Positions 1-6,289 of a stretch of DNA of 6,731 nt are shown piece after piece. The stretch is taken from contig JANQKO010000021.1 in the NCBI GenBank assembly GCA_028281075.1, forward strand, positions 1-6,731, read 5' to 3'. The stretch is from Alphaproteobacteria bacterium (GTDB lineage: Bacteria; Pseudomonadota; Alphaproteobacteria; GCA-2731375). Position 1 is the first letter of the stretch. The number at the start of each line of letters is the position of its first letter. The translations under genes were made by a program, and so were the position numbers. The notes under the pieces are model-generated. The model worked only from the letters and a program-made list of their open reading frames with translations, did not search any database and had not been told where the DNA came from.

Positions 1-890
1 CGCCGAAGGACCGGGACATCGCCATGGTGTTCCAGAACTACGCGCTCTATCCGCACATGACGGTGTCCGAGAACATGTCCTTCGGCCTGCGCCTGAAGCG
101 CTTTCCCAAGGCCGAGATCCGCCAACGCGTCGACGAGGCCGCGCGCATTCTCAACATCACTGACCTGCTGGAACGGAAGCCCCGGCAGCTTTCCGGCGGC
201 CAGCGCCAGCGTGTCGCCATGGGCCGGGCCATCGTGCGCAATCCCAAGGTCTTCCTGTTCGACGAGCCGCTGTCGAACCTCGACGCCAAGCTGCGCGTGC
301 AGATGCGCACCGAGATCAAGCGCGTGCATCAGAAGGTGCCGGTGACGACGGTCTACGTCACCCACGACCAGATTGAGGCGATGACGTTGGCCGATCGCGT
401 CGTGGTCATGAACAACGGCCTGATCGAGCAGGTCGACGCGCCGAACGTGCTCTACCATTCGCCGGCGACCCGGTTCGTCGCCGGCTTCATCGGCTCGCCG
501 GCCATGAACTTCCTGCCTTGCCGGCTGGAGCAGAACGCCGCCGCGCTGACGCTGCGTCTGTCGGACGAGATCCGGCTGCCGCTGCCGGATTCGCGTACCG
601 AGCGCTATCGGGCCCATGTCGACCGGCCGCTGCTGTTCGGCATCAGGCCCGAGCATCTGACCGAGGTCCGCCCACACGCCAACGGCGTCGACATGGCCGA
701 GCTCTCGGCGACGCCCGACGTGGTCGAGCCCATGGGCATGGAAACCCTGGTCTATTTCTCGATCGACGGCGAGGAGGTCTGCGCCCGTCTCGATCCGGTC
801 GCCGGGCCCGAGGTCAACCAGCCCATCGGCCTCGCCGCCAACCTCGGCCACATGCACCTGATCGACCCCGACACCGACCGCGTCCTCTGA
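1..890 (+). CDS. ABC transporter ATP-binding protein, UgpC/MalK type (5' truncated)
   Basis: This is the ATPase subunit of a carbohydrate- or polyol-type ABC importer; it powers uptake at the inner face of the cytoplasmic membrane. The reading frame is open from base 3 and begins with PKDRDIAMVFQNYALYPHMT, the Q-loop region found about 70-75 residues into full-length relatives. The Walker A segment is therefore off the left edge, and the ATG at 24 is internal, not a start. Visible motifs are the Q-loop Gln (33-35), the LSGGQRQRVAMGRA signature (from 189), Walker B VFLFDEP with D-loop SNLDAKLR (249-293), and the H-loop VTHD (His at 363-365). The C-terminal third (from about 500) fits the TOBE/OB-fold regulatory domain of MalK-like ATPases and includes FGIRPEHL. 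The 295 visible residues plus about 70 missing match the usual 360-residue size, so the 3' end looks intact. The permease and binding-protein genes are presumably to the left. The sugar cannot be named from this subunit. Confidence 0.96.
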   Translation, partial: PKDRDIAMVFQNYALYPHMTVSENMSFGLRLKRFPKAEIRQRVDEAARILNITDLLERKPRQLSGGQRQRVAMGRAIVRNPKVFLFDEPLSNLDAKLRVQMRTEIKRVHQKVPVTTVYVTHDQIEAMTLADRVVVMNNGLIEQVDAPNVLYHSPATRFVAGFIGSPAMNFLPCRLEQNAAALTLRLSDEIRLPLPDSRTERYRAHVDRPLLFGIRPEHLTEVRPHANGVDMAELSATPDVVEPMGMETLVYFSIDGEEVCARLDPVAGPEVNQPIGLAANLGHMHLIDPDTDRVL

Positions 891-913
891 CGCGGTCAAT
901 GAGAAGAGGATTC

Positions 914-1012
914 ACCACGGAGGCACGGAGGACACGGAGAAACAAAAAGGTTTATCGGCGCGGAGCGCCGGAAAAGAAAGTTGTTTCTCCGTGTCCTCTG
1001 CGCCTCTGTGGT
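914..1012. repeat. CCACRGAGGCAC-type inverted-repeat element, copy 1
   Basis: The 30-bp arms at 914-943 and 983-1012 are reverse complements with three mismatches, all transitions. Inside is a small GC hairpin, CGGCGC-GGA-GCGCCG (956-970). The element starts 23 bases after the ABC ATPase stop and ends 39 bases before the stop of the convergent LysR gene, so it fills the junction. In RNA from either strand it would form a long stem, which could act as a two-way terminator or an mRNA 3'-end stabiliser; that role is inferred. Sequences of the CCACAGAGGCACAGAGGACACAGAG kind are familiar as dispersed intergenic repeats in many bacteria. Short open frames that read through it are not credible genes. 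Two related copies lie at 2937-3028 and 3261-3327. Confidence 0.85.
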
Positions 1013-1051
1013 CAATCAACGCGGCCCCTCCGCCCGCACCGCGCCTGACGG

Positions 1052-1969
1052 CTACGGCGCCGTGTTCAGCAGACGCGGCGTGTCGGTGCGCAGCAGTTCG
1101 ACCAGCGCCTCCAGCGTGGCCCCGCGATAGCCGCCGCGCCGCTGCACCAGCACCACCGGCACCTCCGGCTTCATGCCGGCGACCTCGACAACGCGCAGGC
1201 TGCCGACGCGCAGCTCCTCGCGGATGCTGGCGAGCGGCATCAGCGAGATCCCGAACCCGGCCTCGACCAGCCGCTTCTGCGCCGTCAGGCTGTCGATCGT
1301 GGTGATCGCCGGCTCGCTCAGGCCGGCCGCGATGAGCTGCGTCTCCAGCATGCGGCCGAAGGATTCCGGCTGCGCGCGGCTCGTCGGAAAGCCGAGCCAG
1401 CGGTCCCCGGCGAAGACCTTGATGTGCTTGACCCGCTTCGCCCGCACGCGGTGGCCCGCCGGCACCACCACGAACAGCCGTTCGGCGCCGAGCGGGCGCA
1501 CCTCCAGCCGCCGGTCGTTGTCCGGCCAGTAGCGCAGCCCCAGGTCGGCGTCGCCCCGGCGCACCAGGTCGCTCACCTCGCGGCTCGTCGCCGTGCGCAG
1601 CTCGATGCGTGCTTCGGCGAACTGCGCCTGGAACTTGCGTAGGGTGCCGACGACATGCGCGTCCGCCAGCGTGCCGACGATCGCCAGGGTCAGCGCGTCG
1701 GCCGGCCGTGCGCCGATCCCGCGCACCGCCTTGGCGCCGTCGCGCATGGCGGCCAGCGCCGCCTCCGCGTGCGGCAGCAGCGCCCGGCCCGCCGACGTCA
1801 GCGCCACCCCGCGCCCGACCCGCTCGAACAGCGGCGCCCCCAGCGCGTCCTGCAGCAGCGCGATCCGCCGGCTGATCGCCGGCTGCGACCGGTTCAACCG
1901 TTCCGACGCCTTCGTGAAACCGCCGAGCTCGGCGATGCAGACGAACGCCTCGATCTCGTCCAGAGTCAT
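1052..1969 (-). CDS. LysR-family transcriptional regulator
   Basis: This is a DNA-binding regulator of 305 residues, the normal LysR length. The N-terminal winged helix-turn-helix (about residues 2-61) reads MTLDEIEAFVCIAELGGFTK, followed by the recognition-helix segment RSQPAISRRI and the wing LFERVGRGVALTSAGR. From about residue 88 the protein looks like the periplasmic-binding-protein-like effector domain, with typical blocks such as DLGLRY, ERLFVVVPAGH and VEAGFGISLMP. The ATG at 1967-1969 was chosen because MTLDEIEAFV is the canonical LysR beginning. The frame stays open upstream to about 2413, but that part is antisense to the next gene and has no LysR similarity. No clear Shine-Dalgarno sequence precedes the ATG; instead a perfect dyad ends one base before it. 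It is divergent from the PEP-mutase-like gene, the classic arrangement for a LysR regulator and its target. The inducer is unknown. Confidence 0.95.
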   Translation of the reverse strand: MTLDEIEAFVCIAELGGFTKASERLNRSQPAISRRIALLQDALGAPLFERVGRGVALTSAGRALLPHAEAALAAMRDGAKAVRGIGARPADALTLAIVGTLADAHVVGTLRKFQAQFAEARIELRTATSREVSDLVRRGDADLGLRYWPDNDRRLEVRPLGAERLFVVVPAGHRVRAKRVKHIKVFAGDRWLGFPTSRAQPESFGRMLETQLIAAGLSEPAITTIDSLTAQKRLVEAGFGISLMPLASIREELRVGSLRVVEVAGMKPEVPVVLVQRRGGYRGATLEALVELLRTDTPRLLNTAP

Positions 1970-1970
1970 A

Positions 1971-1989
1971 TCATCAGAATAACTGATGA
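1971..1989. promoter_or_regulatory. Predicted LysR-type operator (ATC-N9-GAT dyad)
   Basis: TCATCAG-N5-CTGATGA is a perfect 7-bp dyad. It contains ATC-N9-GAT (1973-1987), hence T-N11-A (T1974, A1986), the consensus LysR-type box. It lies in the AT-rich divergent spacer, one base upstream of the regulator's ATG and about 120 bp from the target ATG. The likely role is binding by the adjacent regulator for autorepression and perhaps activation of the divergent gene. In the regulator's own mRNA the same dyad would form a 7-bp stem with a 5-nt loop directly before the AUG, so a translational effect is a second possibility. Confidence 0.6.
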
Positions 1990-2024
1990 ATAAGAGAAAT
2001 ACTATGCATTCGACATATGGCCAG

Positions 2025-2052
2025 TTGACGGGCAATCTCTCCCGGATATCGA
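2025..2052 (+). promoter_or_regulatory. Candidate sigma70-like promoter for the PEP-mutase-like gene
   Basis: TTGACG (2025-2030) followed after 16 bp by TATCGA (2047-2052) gives a good -35 and a weak -10. The predicted transcription start is near 2059-2060, leaving a leader of about 50 nt before the ATG at 2108. The LysR-type dyad lies about 35 bp upstream of the -35, a plausible position for activator binding. The weak -10 is compatible with activator dependence. This is a consensus match only. Confidence 0.3.
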
Positions 2053-2107
2053 ACACCGATCGACGCGCACGAATGCCCTCGGCCCGCACCAGCCCCAGGA
2101 GCCACCC

Positions 2108-2932
2108 ATGACCGACCAGACCGCCAAGGCCGTCGCCTTCCGCGACCTGCACGACCGGCCCGAGCCGTTCCTGCTGCCGAACCCCTGGGACGCCGGCAGC
2201 GCCCGGCTGCTGGCCGGCCTCGGTTTCCCGGCGCTCGCCACCACCAGCCTCGGCGTCGCCGTCAACCACGGCAAGGCCCGCGCGTCGGCCGACGAGATCA
2301 TCGAGAACTGCCGCGTTATCGCCCAGGCAACCGACCTGCCGGTGAACGCCGATCTCGAAAACGGCTATGCCGACGATCCGGAGGAGGCCGCGAAGATGAT
2401 CGCGCGGGCCCACGAGGCCGGTGTCGTCGGCGCCTCCATCGAGGACGCCACCGGCGACCGCGCCAAGCCGATCTACGAATTCGACCTCGCCGTCGCCCGC
2501 GTCGCGGCCGCGGTCGAGGCGGCCCGCGCCCTGCCGCAGCCGTTCCTGCTCACGGCCCGGGCCGAGGGCCTGCTCTACCGCGTCAACGACCTGGACGAGA
2601 TCATCCGCCGCCTGCAGGCCTTCGAGGCCGTCGGCGCCGACGTGCTCTACGCGCCGGCGCTGATGACGACATCAGACATGCGCACCGTCGTTACGTCGGT
2701 GGGCAAGCCCGTCAACGTCGTCATGGGCCTCTCGGATCCTAACATCACGCTGGATCAACTCGCGGACGCCGGCGTCCGCCGCGTCAGCATCGGCGGCGCC
2801 TTCTCCCGCGTCGCCCTGCAGGCCGTCACCCGCGCCGCCACGGAAATGAAGGAAGGCCGCTTCACCTTCGCCGCCGACCTGTTCCCGGTCAGGGAGCTCC
2901 GCCGCATCTTCCCCGCCGGCCCAAAAAATTGA
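2108..2932 (+). CDS. Isocitrate lyase / phosphoenolpyruvate mutase family enzyme
   Basis: This is a cytoplasmic TIM-barrel enzyme of 274 residues in the COG2513 superfamily, which works on 2-oxo-acid or enolate substrates with Mg2+. Visible blocks are PNPWDAGSARL (24-34), ATTS (44-47), the metal-site strand ADLENGY (81-87), SIEDATG (110-116), LTARAEG (148-154) and a late RRVSIGG strand (224-230). Asp82, Glu112 and Arg151 align with metal- or substrate-binding positions of the superfamily by motif order. The KCGH catalytic loop of isocitrate and 2-methylisocitrate lyases is absent: after SIED the sequence runs GDRAKPIYEF. A true lyase of the PrpB or AceA type is therefore unlikely, and a PEP mutase-like, phosphonopyruvate hydrolase-like or other C-C/C-P enzyme fits better. 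The start is supported by AGGAG at 2097-2101, six bases before the ATG. The LysR gene is divergent, and no phosphonate genes are visible nearby. The exact reaction is unresolved. Confidence 0.93.
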   Translation: MTDQTAKAVAFRDLHDRPEPFLLPNPWDAGSARLLAGLGFPALATTSLGVAVNHGKARASADEIIENCRVIAQATDLPVNADLENGYADDPEEAAKMIARAHEAGVVGASIEDATGDRAKPIYEFDLAVARVAAAVEAARALPQPFLLTARAEGLLYRVNDLDEIIRRLQAFEAVGADVLYAPALMTTSDMRTVVTSVGKPVNVVMGLSDPNITLDQLADAGVRRVSIGGAFSRVALQAVTRAATEMKEGRFTFAADLFPVRELRRIFPAGPKN

Positions 2933-2936
2933 ATGA

Positions 2937-3028
2937 ACCACAGAGGCACCGAGGACACAGAGAACCAACCTGTTTGTTCGGCGCTTCGCGCCAATCGACT
3001 TTCTCTCTGTCCTCGGTGCCTCTGTGGT
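2937..3028. repeat. CCACRGAGGCAC-type inverted-repeat element, copy 2
   Basis: The 27-bp arms at 2937-2963 and 3002-3028 match as reverse complements with one mismatch. The core holds a GGCGC-TTC-GCGCC hairpin (2980-2992). The left arm begins four bases after the stop of the PEP-mutase-like gene, so a transcript would enter the stem immediately; a terminator or 3'-end role is inferred. The right arm runs into a tail containing AAAAGTCCGGACGATG that recurs after copy 3. The core (2965-3004) matches the reverse complement of copy 3's core at 34 of 40 positions. Confidence 0.87.
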
Positions 3029-3045
3029 GAAAAGTCCGGACGATG
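3023..3045 (+). repeat. 23-bp direct repeat, first copy
   Basis: The last six bases of the right arm of element copy 2 plus a 17-bp tail containing AAAAGTCCGGACGATG are repeated exactly at 3322-3344, 299 bp downstream. The tail contains the palindrome GTCCGGAC. The pair brackets the sequence with 21-bp inverted repeats and the truncated third element, suggesting a duplication or insertion event. Confidence 0.9.
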
Positions 3046-3046
3046 C

Positions 3047-3242
3047 ATTACGGTGACAGTGCACTTTATTGTCGCTGGCTTGTTGCTTTGACGGGATATT
3101 GATGACCAGGCAGCGGCTTGACGCAGTCCAGGGTGCTGGTCCGGCCTGACCACAGCACCGAAACCGACCCACGTTCAATGGAACCAGTTGAATTGTTTGG
3201 ATTTGTGCGCCGTCATCATAAAAAGTGCACTGTCACCGTAAT
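3047..3242. mobile_element. 196-bp non-coding element bounded by perfect 21-bp inverted repeats
   Basis: The ends at 3047-3067 and 3222-3242 are exact reverse complements; the left end contains TTACGGTGACAGTGCACTTT. The roughly 154 bp between them are less GC-rich than the flanks and carry no convincing gene: all six frames are short or run through the repeat. The arrangement resembles a non-autonomous miniature element or a pair of REP-type units. From memory, GGTGACAGTGCAC-like ends occur beside REP-associated (Y1/IS200-like) transposase genes, but none is present here and I cannot verify the match. No target-site duplication is evident at the borders. It sits in the convergent gap between the PEP-mutase-like gene and the S4 gene, where insertion would be harmless. 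Confidence 0.6.
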
Positions 3243-3252
3243 AACCGTAATA
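3235..3252 (+). repeat. Tandem duplication of 9 bp (ACCGTAATA x2)
   Basis: ACCGTAATA occurs at 3235-3243 and again immediately at 3244-3252. The first unit overlaps the outer end of the right 21-bp inverted repeat, so the end of that element appears partly duplicated. This could come from slippage or from the event that formed or inserted the element. Confidence 0.8.
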
Positions 3253-3260
3253 CTAATACC

Positions 3261-3327
3261 GAAAAGCCGGTTGGCGCGAAGCGCCGAAGAAACAGGTTTG
3301 TTCTTCGTGTCTTTGCGTCTTTGTGGT
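3261..3327. repeat. CCACRGAGGCAC-type inverted-repeat element, copy 3 (left arm missing, core inverted)
   Basis: The right arm (CTTCGTGTCTTTGCGTCT into TTGTGGT, about 3303-3327) is present. The expected left arm is absent; its place is taken by the end of the 196-bp element and the 9-bp tandem repeat. The core (3261-3300) carries GGCGC-GAA-GCGCC (3273-3285) and matches copy 2's core in reverse complement, although the two copies share the same tail on the same side. It begins 28 bases past the S4 stop on the minus strand, so it may help end transcription of the helicase-S4 operon. On that strand the core hairpin is followed by a short T-run (CTTTTC). Confidence 0.78.
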
Positions 3328-3344
3328 GAAAAGTCCGGACGATG
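3322..3344 (+). repeat. 23-bp direct repeat, second copy
   Basis: Exact copy of 3023-3045, made of the end of the right arm of element copy 3 plus its tail. It lies 10 bases beyond the stop codon of the minus-strand S4 gene. Confidence 0.9.
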
Positions 3345-3354
3345 GCACCCATGC

Positions 3355-3747
3355 CTAGTCGCCCGGCTTTTTCAGGGCGTCGAGGGCGCGGCGGTCTCGC
3401 TTGGTGGGGCGGCCGCTGCCGGGGGCGCGGGCGGGGGGTGCACCGGCGGGCTCGGGCGCGTCGGCTTCGGCCGGGCGCGGGGCGGGCGGGTCGAGGTCTT
3501 CGTAGAGGGTCTGGGCCTCGGCGGCGGGGCCGCGGCGCTGGCCCAGGTCCAGGACCTTGATTACGCGGATGCGGCGGGCCTGCGGGAAGGTCAGCACGTC
3601 GCCCACCTTGAGGGTGGCGCTCGACTTGGCGATGACCTGGCGGTTCACGCGCACGCGGCGGCCGTCGCAGGCCTTGGCGGCGAGCGTCCGGCTCTTGAAG
3701 AACCGGGCGAACCAGAGCCAGCGGTCGATGCGTTGGCTGTCCGGCAT
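3355..3747 (-). CDS. S4-domain RNA-binding protein (Hsp15-like)
   Basis: This is a small 130-residue cytoplasmic RNA-binding protein. Residues about 5-52 form an S4 domain: QRIDRWLWFARFFKSRTLAA, then GRRVRVNRQ and VIAKSSATLKVGDVLTF, matching the Hsp15/HslR-type S4 fold. In E. coli, Hsp15 binds free 50S subunits carrying nascent chains; a ribosome-related role here is inferred from family membership. Residues 87-112 form a Pro/Ala-rich linker that looks disordered, and the tail GRPTKRDRRALDALKK is basic, typical of the alphaproteobacterial form. The ATG at 3745-3747 is nine bases after the helicase stop, with a weak GGCGG before it, so translation is probably coupled to the helicase. The first codons give a standard S4 N terminus, which supports this start. 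The stop is TAG. Confidence 0.93.
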   Translation of the reverse strand: MPDSQRIDRWLWFARFFKSRTLAAKACDGRRVRVNRQVIAKSSATLKVGDVLTFPQARRIRVIKVLDLGQRRGPAAEAQTLYEDLDPPAPRPAEADAPEPAGAPPARAPGSGRPTKRDRRALDALKKPGD

Positions 3748-3756
3748 CCGCCGCCG

Positions 3757-6258
3757 TCAGTCGCCGCCGTTGAGACGGCCGAGCGCCGCGAAGGGCGAGT
3801 GCGCCCGCGCGCGCTTTGTCGCCGCCTGCCTGTGCTTGGCGCGGCCCGGCCGCCCGGCGAAGCGGTAGAGGGTGGTCTCGTCCCTGGTCTGCGCCCGGTA
3901 GCCGAGGGCGAGCAGCACCTTGTGCAGGTCCTCGCGGCCACGGCCCAGCAGCGACAGCATGGCATGGTCCGGCGCGAAGGGGCCGGCGCGGGATGCTTCC
4001 CGCGCGGCGCCGGCGAGCCGATCCGCCATGTCGACGCGCACGGCGAGGCCGCCGATCAGGCGATAGCCGCAGGCGGCGTAGAAGCCGGGATCGAGGTCCG
4101 GATCGGCGTCGAGCGAGACCAGGCCCGGCGGCGGTGGCAGGTTGCCGTCCTGGCCCTGGTGCGCGGCCCAGAGCCGGCTGCGCGCGGCCTGCCGCTCGGG
4201 TTTCACCAGCGCGGGCAGGAAGACGTCGACGAAGCCGAGCCGGAGCCCCAGCTTTTTCAGGGCCTTGCGGTCGTCCGGCGTCAGCGTGTCGATCAGCGGC
4301 TGCACGGTCTCGCGCGCGACCACGCCCAGGCCTTCCGCTACCTGGAAGGCGAGCCCGCGCGCGGCGCCCGAGAGGTCGGCGGCGCGCAGCCGCGCGAGCT
4401 GCGGGCAGACCCGGACCAGCTCGGCCTCGAGCCAGTCGCTGAAGCGCCGCCGCACGCGCTCGCGCAAGGGGCCCGAGACATGCTCGGTCGACATGAGATC
4501 GACCCGTGGCGTCAGCGGGTGCGGGCCGGCGACCAAACGCGCGACCGGCGCGCCGCGCCACCACAGCCGGTTGTCGTCCTTCCAGGCGATGTCGCCGTGA
4601 TCGGCCTCGGCGCAGTGGCTCGCCTGCTTGACGATCTCGCGCGCCAGCACCCGGTTGGCCGCCGTGCGGACGGCCCGGCCCTCGGGGCCATGCAGCGCGG
4701 CGTCCGCCGTGAAGCGCAGGCCCCGGAGCTTGCCGACATACTGGCCCTCGACCAGCACGTCGCCGTCGGCGGTGACGGCGCCGAACAGCTCCTGCTTCTC
4801 GCGCAGGCGGCGGAACAGCGCCGCCGTGCGCCGATCGACGAAGCGCGCGGTCAGCGCCGCGTGCAGCGCGTCCGACAGCCGGTCTTCCAGCGCCCGCGTG
4901 CGCTCGCGCCAGTGCGCGGCGTCGGCCACCCAGTCGGCACGGTTCGTGACATAGGTCCAGGTGCGGACATGCGCGATGCGGTTCGCCAGCGTATCGATGT
5001 CACCGTCCGTGCTGTCGAGCCGGCGGACCTGCTCGGCGATCCAGTCCGTCGGCAGCACGCCCGCCGGCCGCATGAGATAGAGGTAGATCCGCCCCAGCAG
5101 GCGGTGGTGGGCGTCGGCCATGGTCTTGCGGAAATCGGGAATCTGGCAGACCTGCCAGAGCTGCTTGACGGCGGCCGGTCCGGCCGCGGCCTCGGTGACC
5201 TCCGGATCGGCGGCGAGCCGTTTCAGCGCCAGCACGTCGTCGGCGTCGCGGGCCCGGATCATCTCGTCGCGCGGCGCCGGCATGGCGAGACTGTGGATCA
5301 GCGCCGGCAGCGAGCGAAAGCCGAGACGGCTGTTGCGCCAGTGCAGCTGCCGGACCGCCTCGAAGCGGTGGTTGACGATGTCCTCGACCAGCTCCGGGTC
5401 GAGCTCGCCGGCCCCGGCCGTTAGGCCGAAGGTGCCGTCGTTCATGTGTCGGCCCGCGCGGCCGGCGATCTGGCCGATCTCGGCCGCCGTCAGCCGCCGC
5501 ATGTGCAGCCCGTCGAACTTGCGCAGGCCTGCGAAGGCGACATGGTCGACGTCCATGTTCAAGCCCATGCCGATGGCGTCCGTCGCCACGAGATAGTCGA
5601 CCTCGCCCGACTGGTAGAGCGCGACCTGGGCGTTGCGGGTGCGCGGGCTGAGCGCGCCCAGCACCACCGCCGCGCCGCCGCGCTGCCGGCGCATCAGCTC
5701 GGCCAGCGCATAGACGTCGGCGGCCGAGAAGGCGACCACGGCCGAGCGCCGGGGCAGCCGGGAGAGCTTGCGTTCCCCCGCGTAGCCGAGCCGTGAGAAG
5801 CGCGGCCGGGAGATGTATTCCGCGTCCGGCAGCAGCCGGCGGATGATCGGCCGCATGGTCTCGGCGCCGAGGAACATGGTCTCGCGCTCGCCGCGGGCCC
5901 TGAGCAGCCGGTCGGTGAAGACATGGCCGCGCTCGGCGTCGGCGCAAAGCTGGATCTCGTCGACGGCCAGGAAGTCGACCGTGCGCTCCAGCGGCATCGA
6001 TTCGACCGTGCAGACGTAGTAGTGCGGGTGCGGCGGGACGATCTTTTCCTCGCCGGTGATCAGCGCCACGTTGCGCTGGCCGCGCTGGGCCACCACGCGG
6101 TCGTAGATCTCGCGCGCCAGCAGCCGCAGCGGCAGGCCGATCATGCCGCTCGGATGCCCCAGCATCCGTTCCACCGCCAGATGGGTCTTGCCGGTATTGG
6201 TCGGCCCGAGCACGGCGACGATACGGCCGTCTCGCGGCATACTGAAACGTGCCGCCAT
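3757..6258 (-). CDS. SUV3-like ATP-dependent RNA helicase
   Basis: This is an 833-residue superfamily 2 helicase of the SUV3 type, the family of the mitochondrial degradosome helicase; RNA unwinding and RNA decay is the likely role. Motifs in order are Walker A GPTNTGKTH (18-26), TGEEKIVPP (68-76), motif II DEIQ (100-103), the FLGAETM region (129-135), motif V ATDAIGMGLNMDV (225-237) and motif VI QIAGRAGR (263-270). The SUV3-like C-terminal region follows, and then a long bacterial extension with a basic tail and a near-terminal HSPFAALGRL block. The ATG at 6256-6258 (MAARFSMPRDGRIVAVLGPT) gives a short lead to Walker A; an in-frame ATG at 6238-6240 is the main alternative. Neither has a clear Shine-Dalgarno sequence. 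The open frame continues to 6693 but there it is antisense to the DUF1330 gene, so the longer form is rejected. It is the first gene of an operon with the S4 protein. Confidence 0.94.
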   Translation of the reverse strand: MAARFSMPRDGRIVAVLGPTNTGKTHLAVERMLGHPSGMIGLPLRLLAREIYDRVVAQRGQRNVALITGEEKIVPPHPHYYVCTVESMPLERTVDFLAVDEIQLCADAERGHVFTDRLLRARGERETMFLGAETMRPIIRRLLPDAEYISRPRFSRLGYAGERKLSRLPRRSAVVAFSAADVYALAELMRRQRGGAAVVLGALSPRTRNAQVALYQSGEVDYLVATDAIGMGLNMDVDHVAFAGLRKFDGLHMRRLTAAEIGQIAGRAGRHMNDGTFGLTAGAGELDPELVEDIVNHRFEAVRQLHWRNSRLGFRSLPALIHSLAMPAPRDEMIRARDADDVLALKRLAADPEVTEAAAGPAAVKQLWQVCQIPDFRKTMADAHHRLLGRIYLYLMRPAGVLPTDWIAEQVRRLDSTDGDIDTLANRIAHVRTWTYVTNRADWVADAAHWRERTRALEDRLSDALHAALTARFVDRRTAALFRRLREKQELFGAVTADGDVLVEGQYVGKLRGLRFTADAALHGPEGRAVRTAANRVLAREIVKQASHCAEADHGDIAWKDDNRLWWRGAPVARLVAGPHPLTPRVDLMSTEHVSGPLRERVRRRFSDWLEAELVRVCPQLARLRAADLSGAARGLAFQVAEGLGVVARETVQPLIDTLTPDDRKALKKLGLRLGFVDVFLPALVKPERQAARSRLWAAHQGQDGNLPPPPGLVSLDADPDLDPGFYAACGYRLIGGLAVRVDMADRLAGAAREASRAGPFAPDHAMLSLLGRGREDLHKVLLALGYRAQTRDETTLYRFAGRPGRAKHRQAATKRARAHSPFAALGRLNGGD

Positions 6259-6289
6259 TTGAAGATAACAATCGGTGCTCGGGGCCCGA

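Noticed and set aside
518..1048. Plus-strand open frame overlapping the ABC ATPase gene and running into repeat copy 1.
   Set aside because: It is a frame-shifted shadow of the ATPase gene with Arg/Pro-rich composition, and its end reads the repeat.
1970..2413. N-terminal extension of the LysR frame by 148 codons.
   Set aside because: It crosses the AT-rich divergent spacer and runs antisense to the PEP-mutase-like gene. LysR proteins start with the helix-turn-helix, which begins exactly at the ATG at 1969.
2672..3178. Minus-strand open frames reading through element copy 2 and the 21-bp inverted repeat.
   Set aside because: The predicted peptides are translations of the repeat arms (for example HRGQRES-like and KCTVTV-like strings) joined to the antisense of the enzyme gene. 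There is no ribosome-binding site and no family pattern.
914..3327. The repeated inverted elements considered as a CRISPR array.
   Set aside because: There are only three copies. They are widely and unevenly spaced, interrupted by genes, and each is a long imperfect hairpin rather than a short direct repeat with uniform spacers.
3233..4564. A 443-codon minus-strand open frame overlapping the S4 and helicase genes.
   Set aside because: It is an out-of-frame shadow, extremely rich in Arg, Pro and Ala, and ends in translated repeat sequence.
3118..5424. A 768-codon plus-strand open frame antisense to the helicase and S4 genes.
   Set aside because: It starts inside the repeat cluster and its composition (Arg/Ala/Gly/Val-rich, no domain pattern) is that of the complement of a GC-rich coding strand. 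The minus-strand helicase and S4 genes in the same place have clear motifs.
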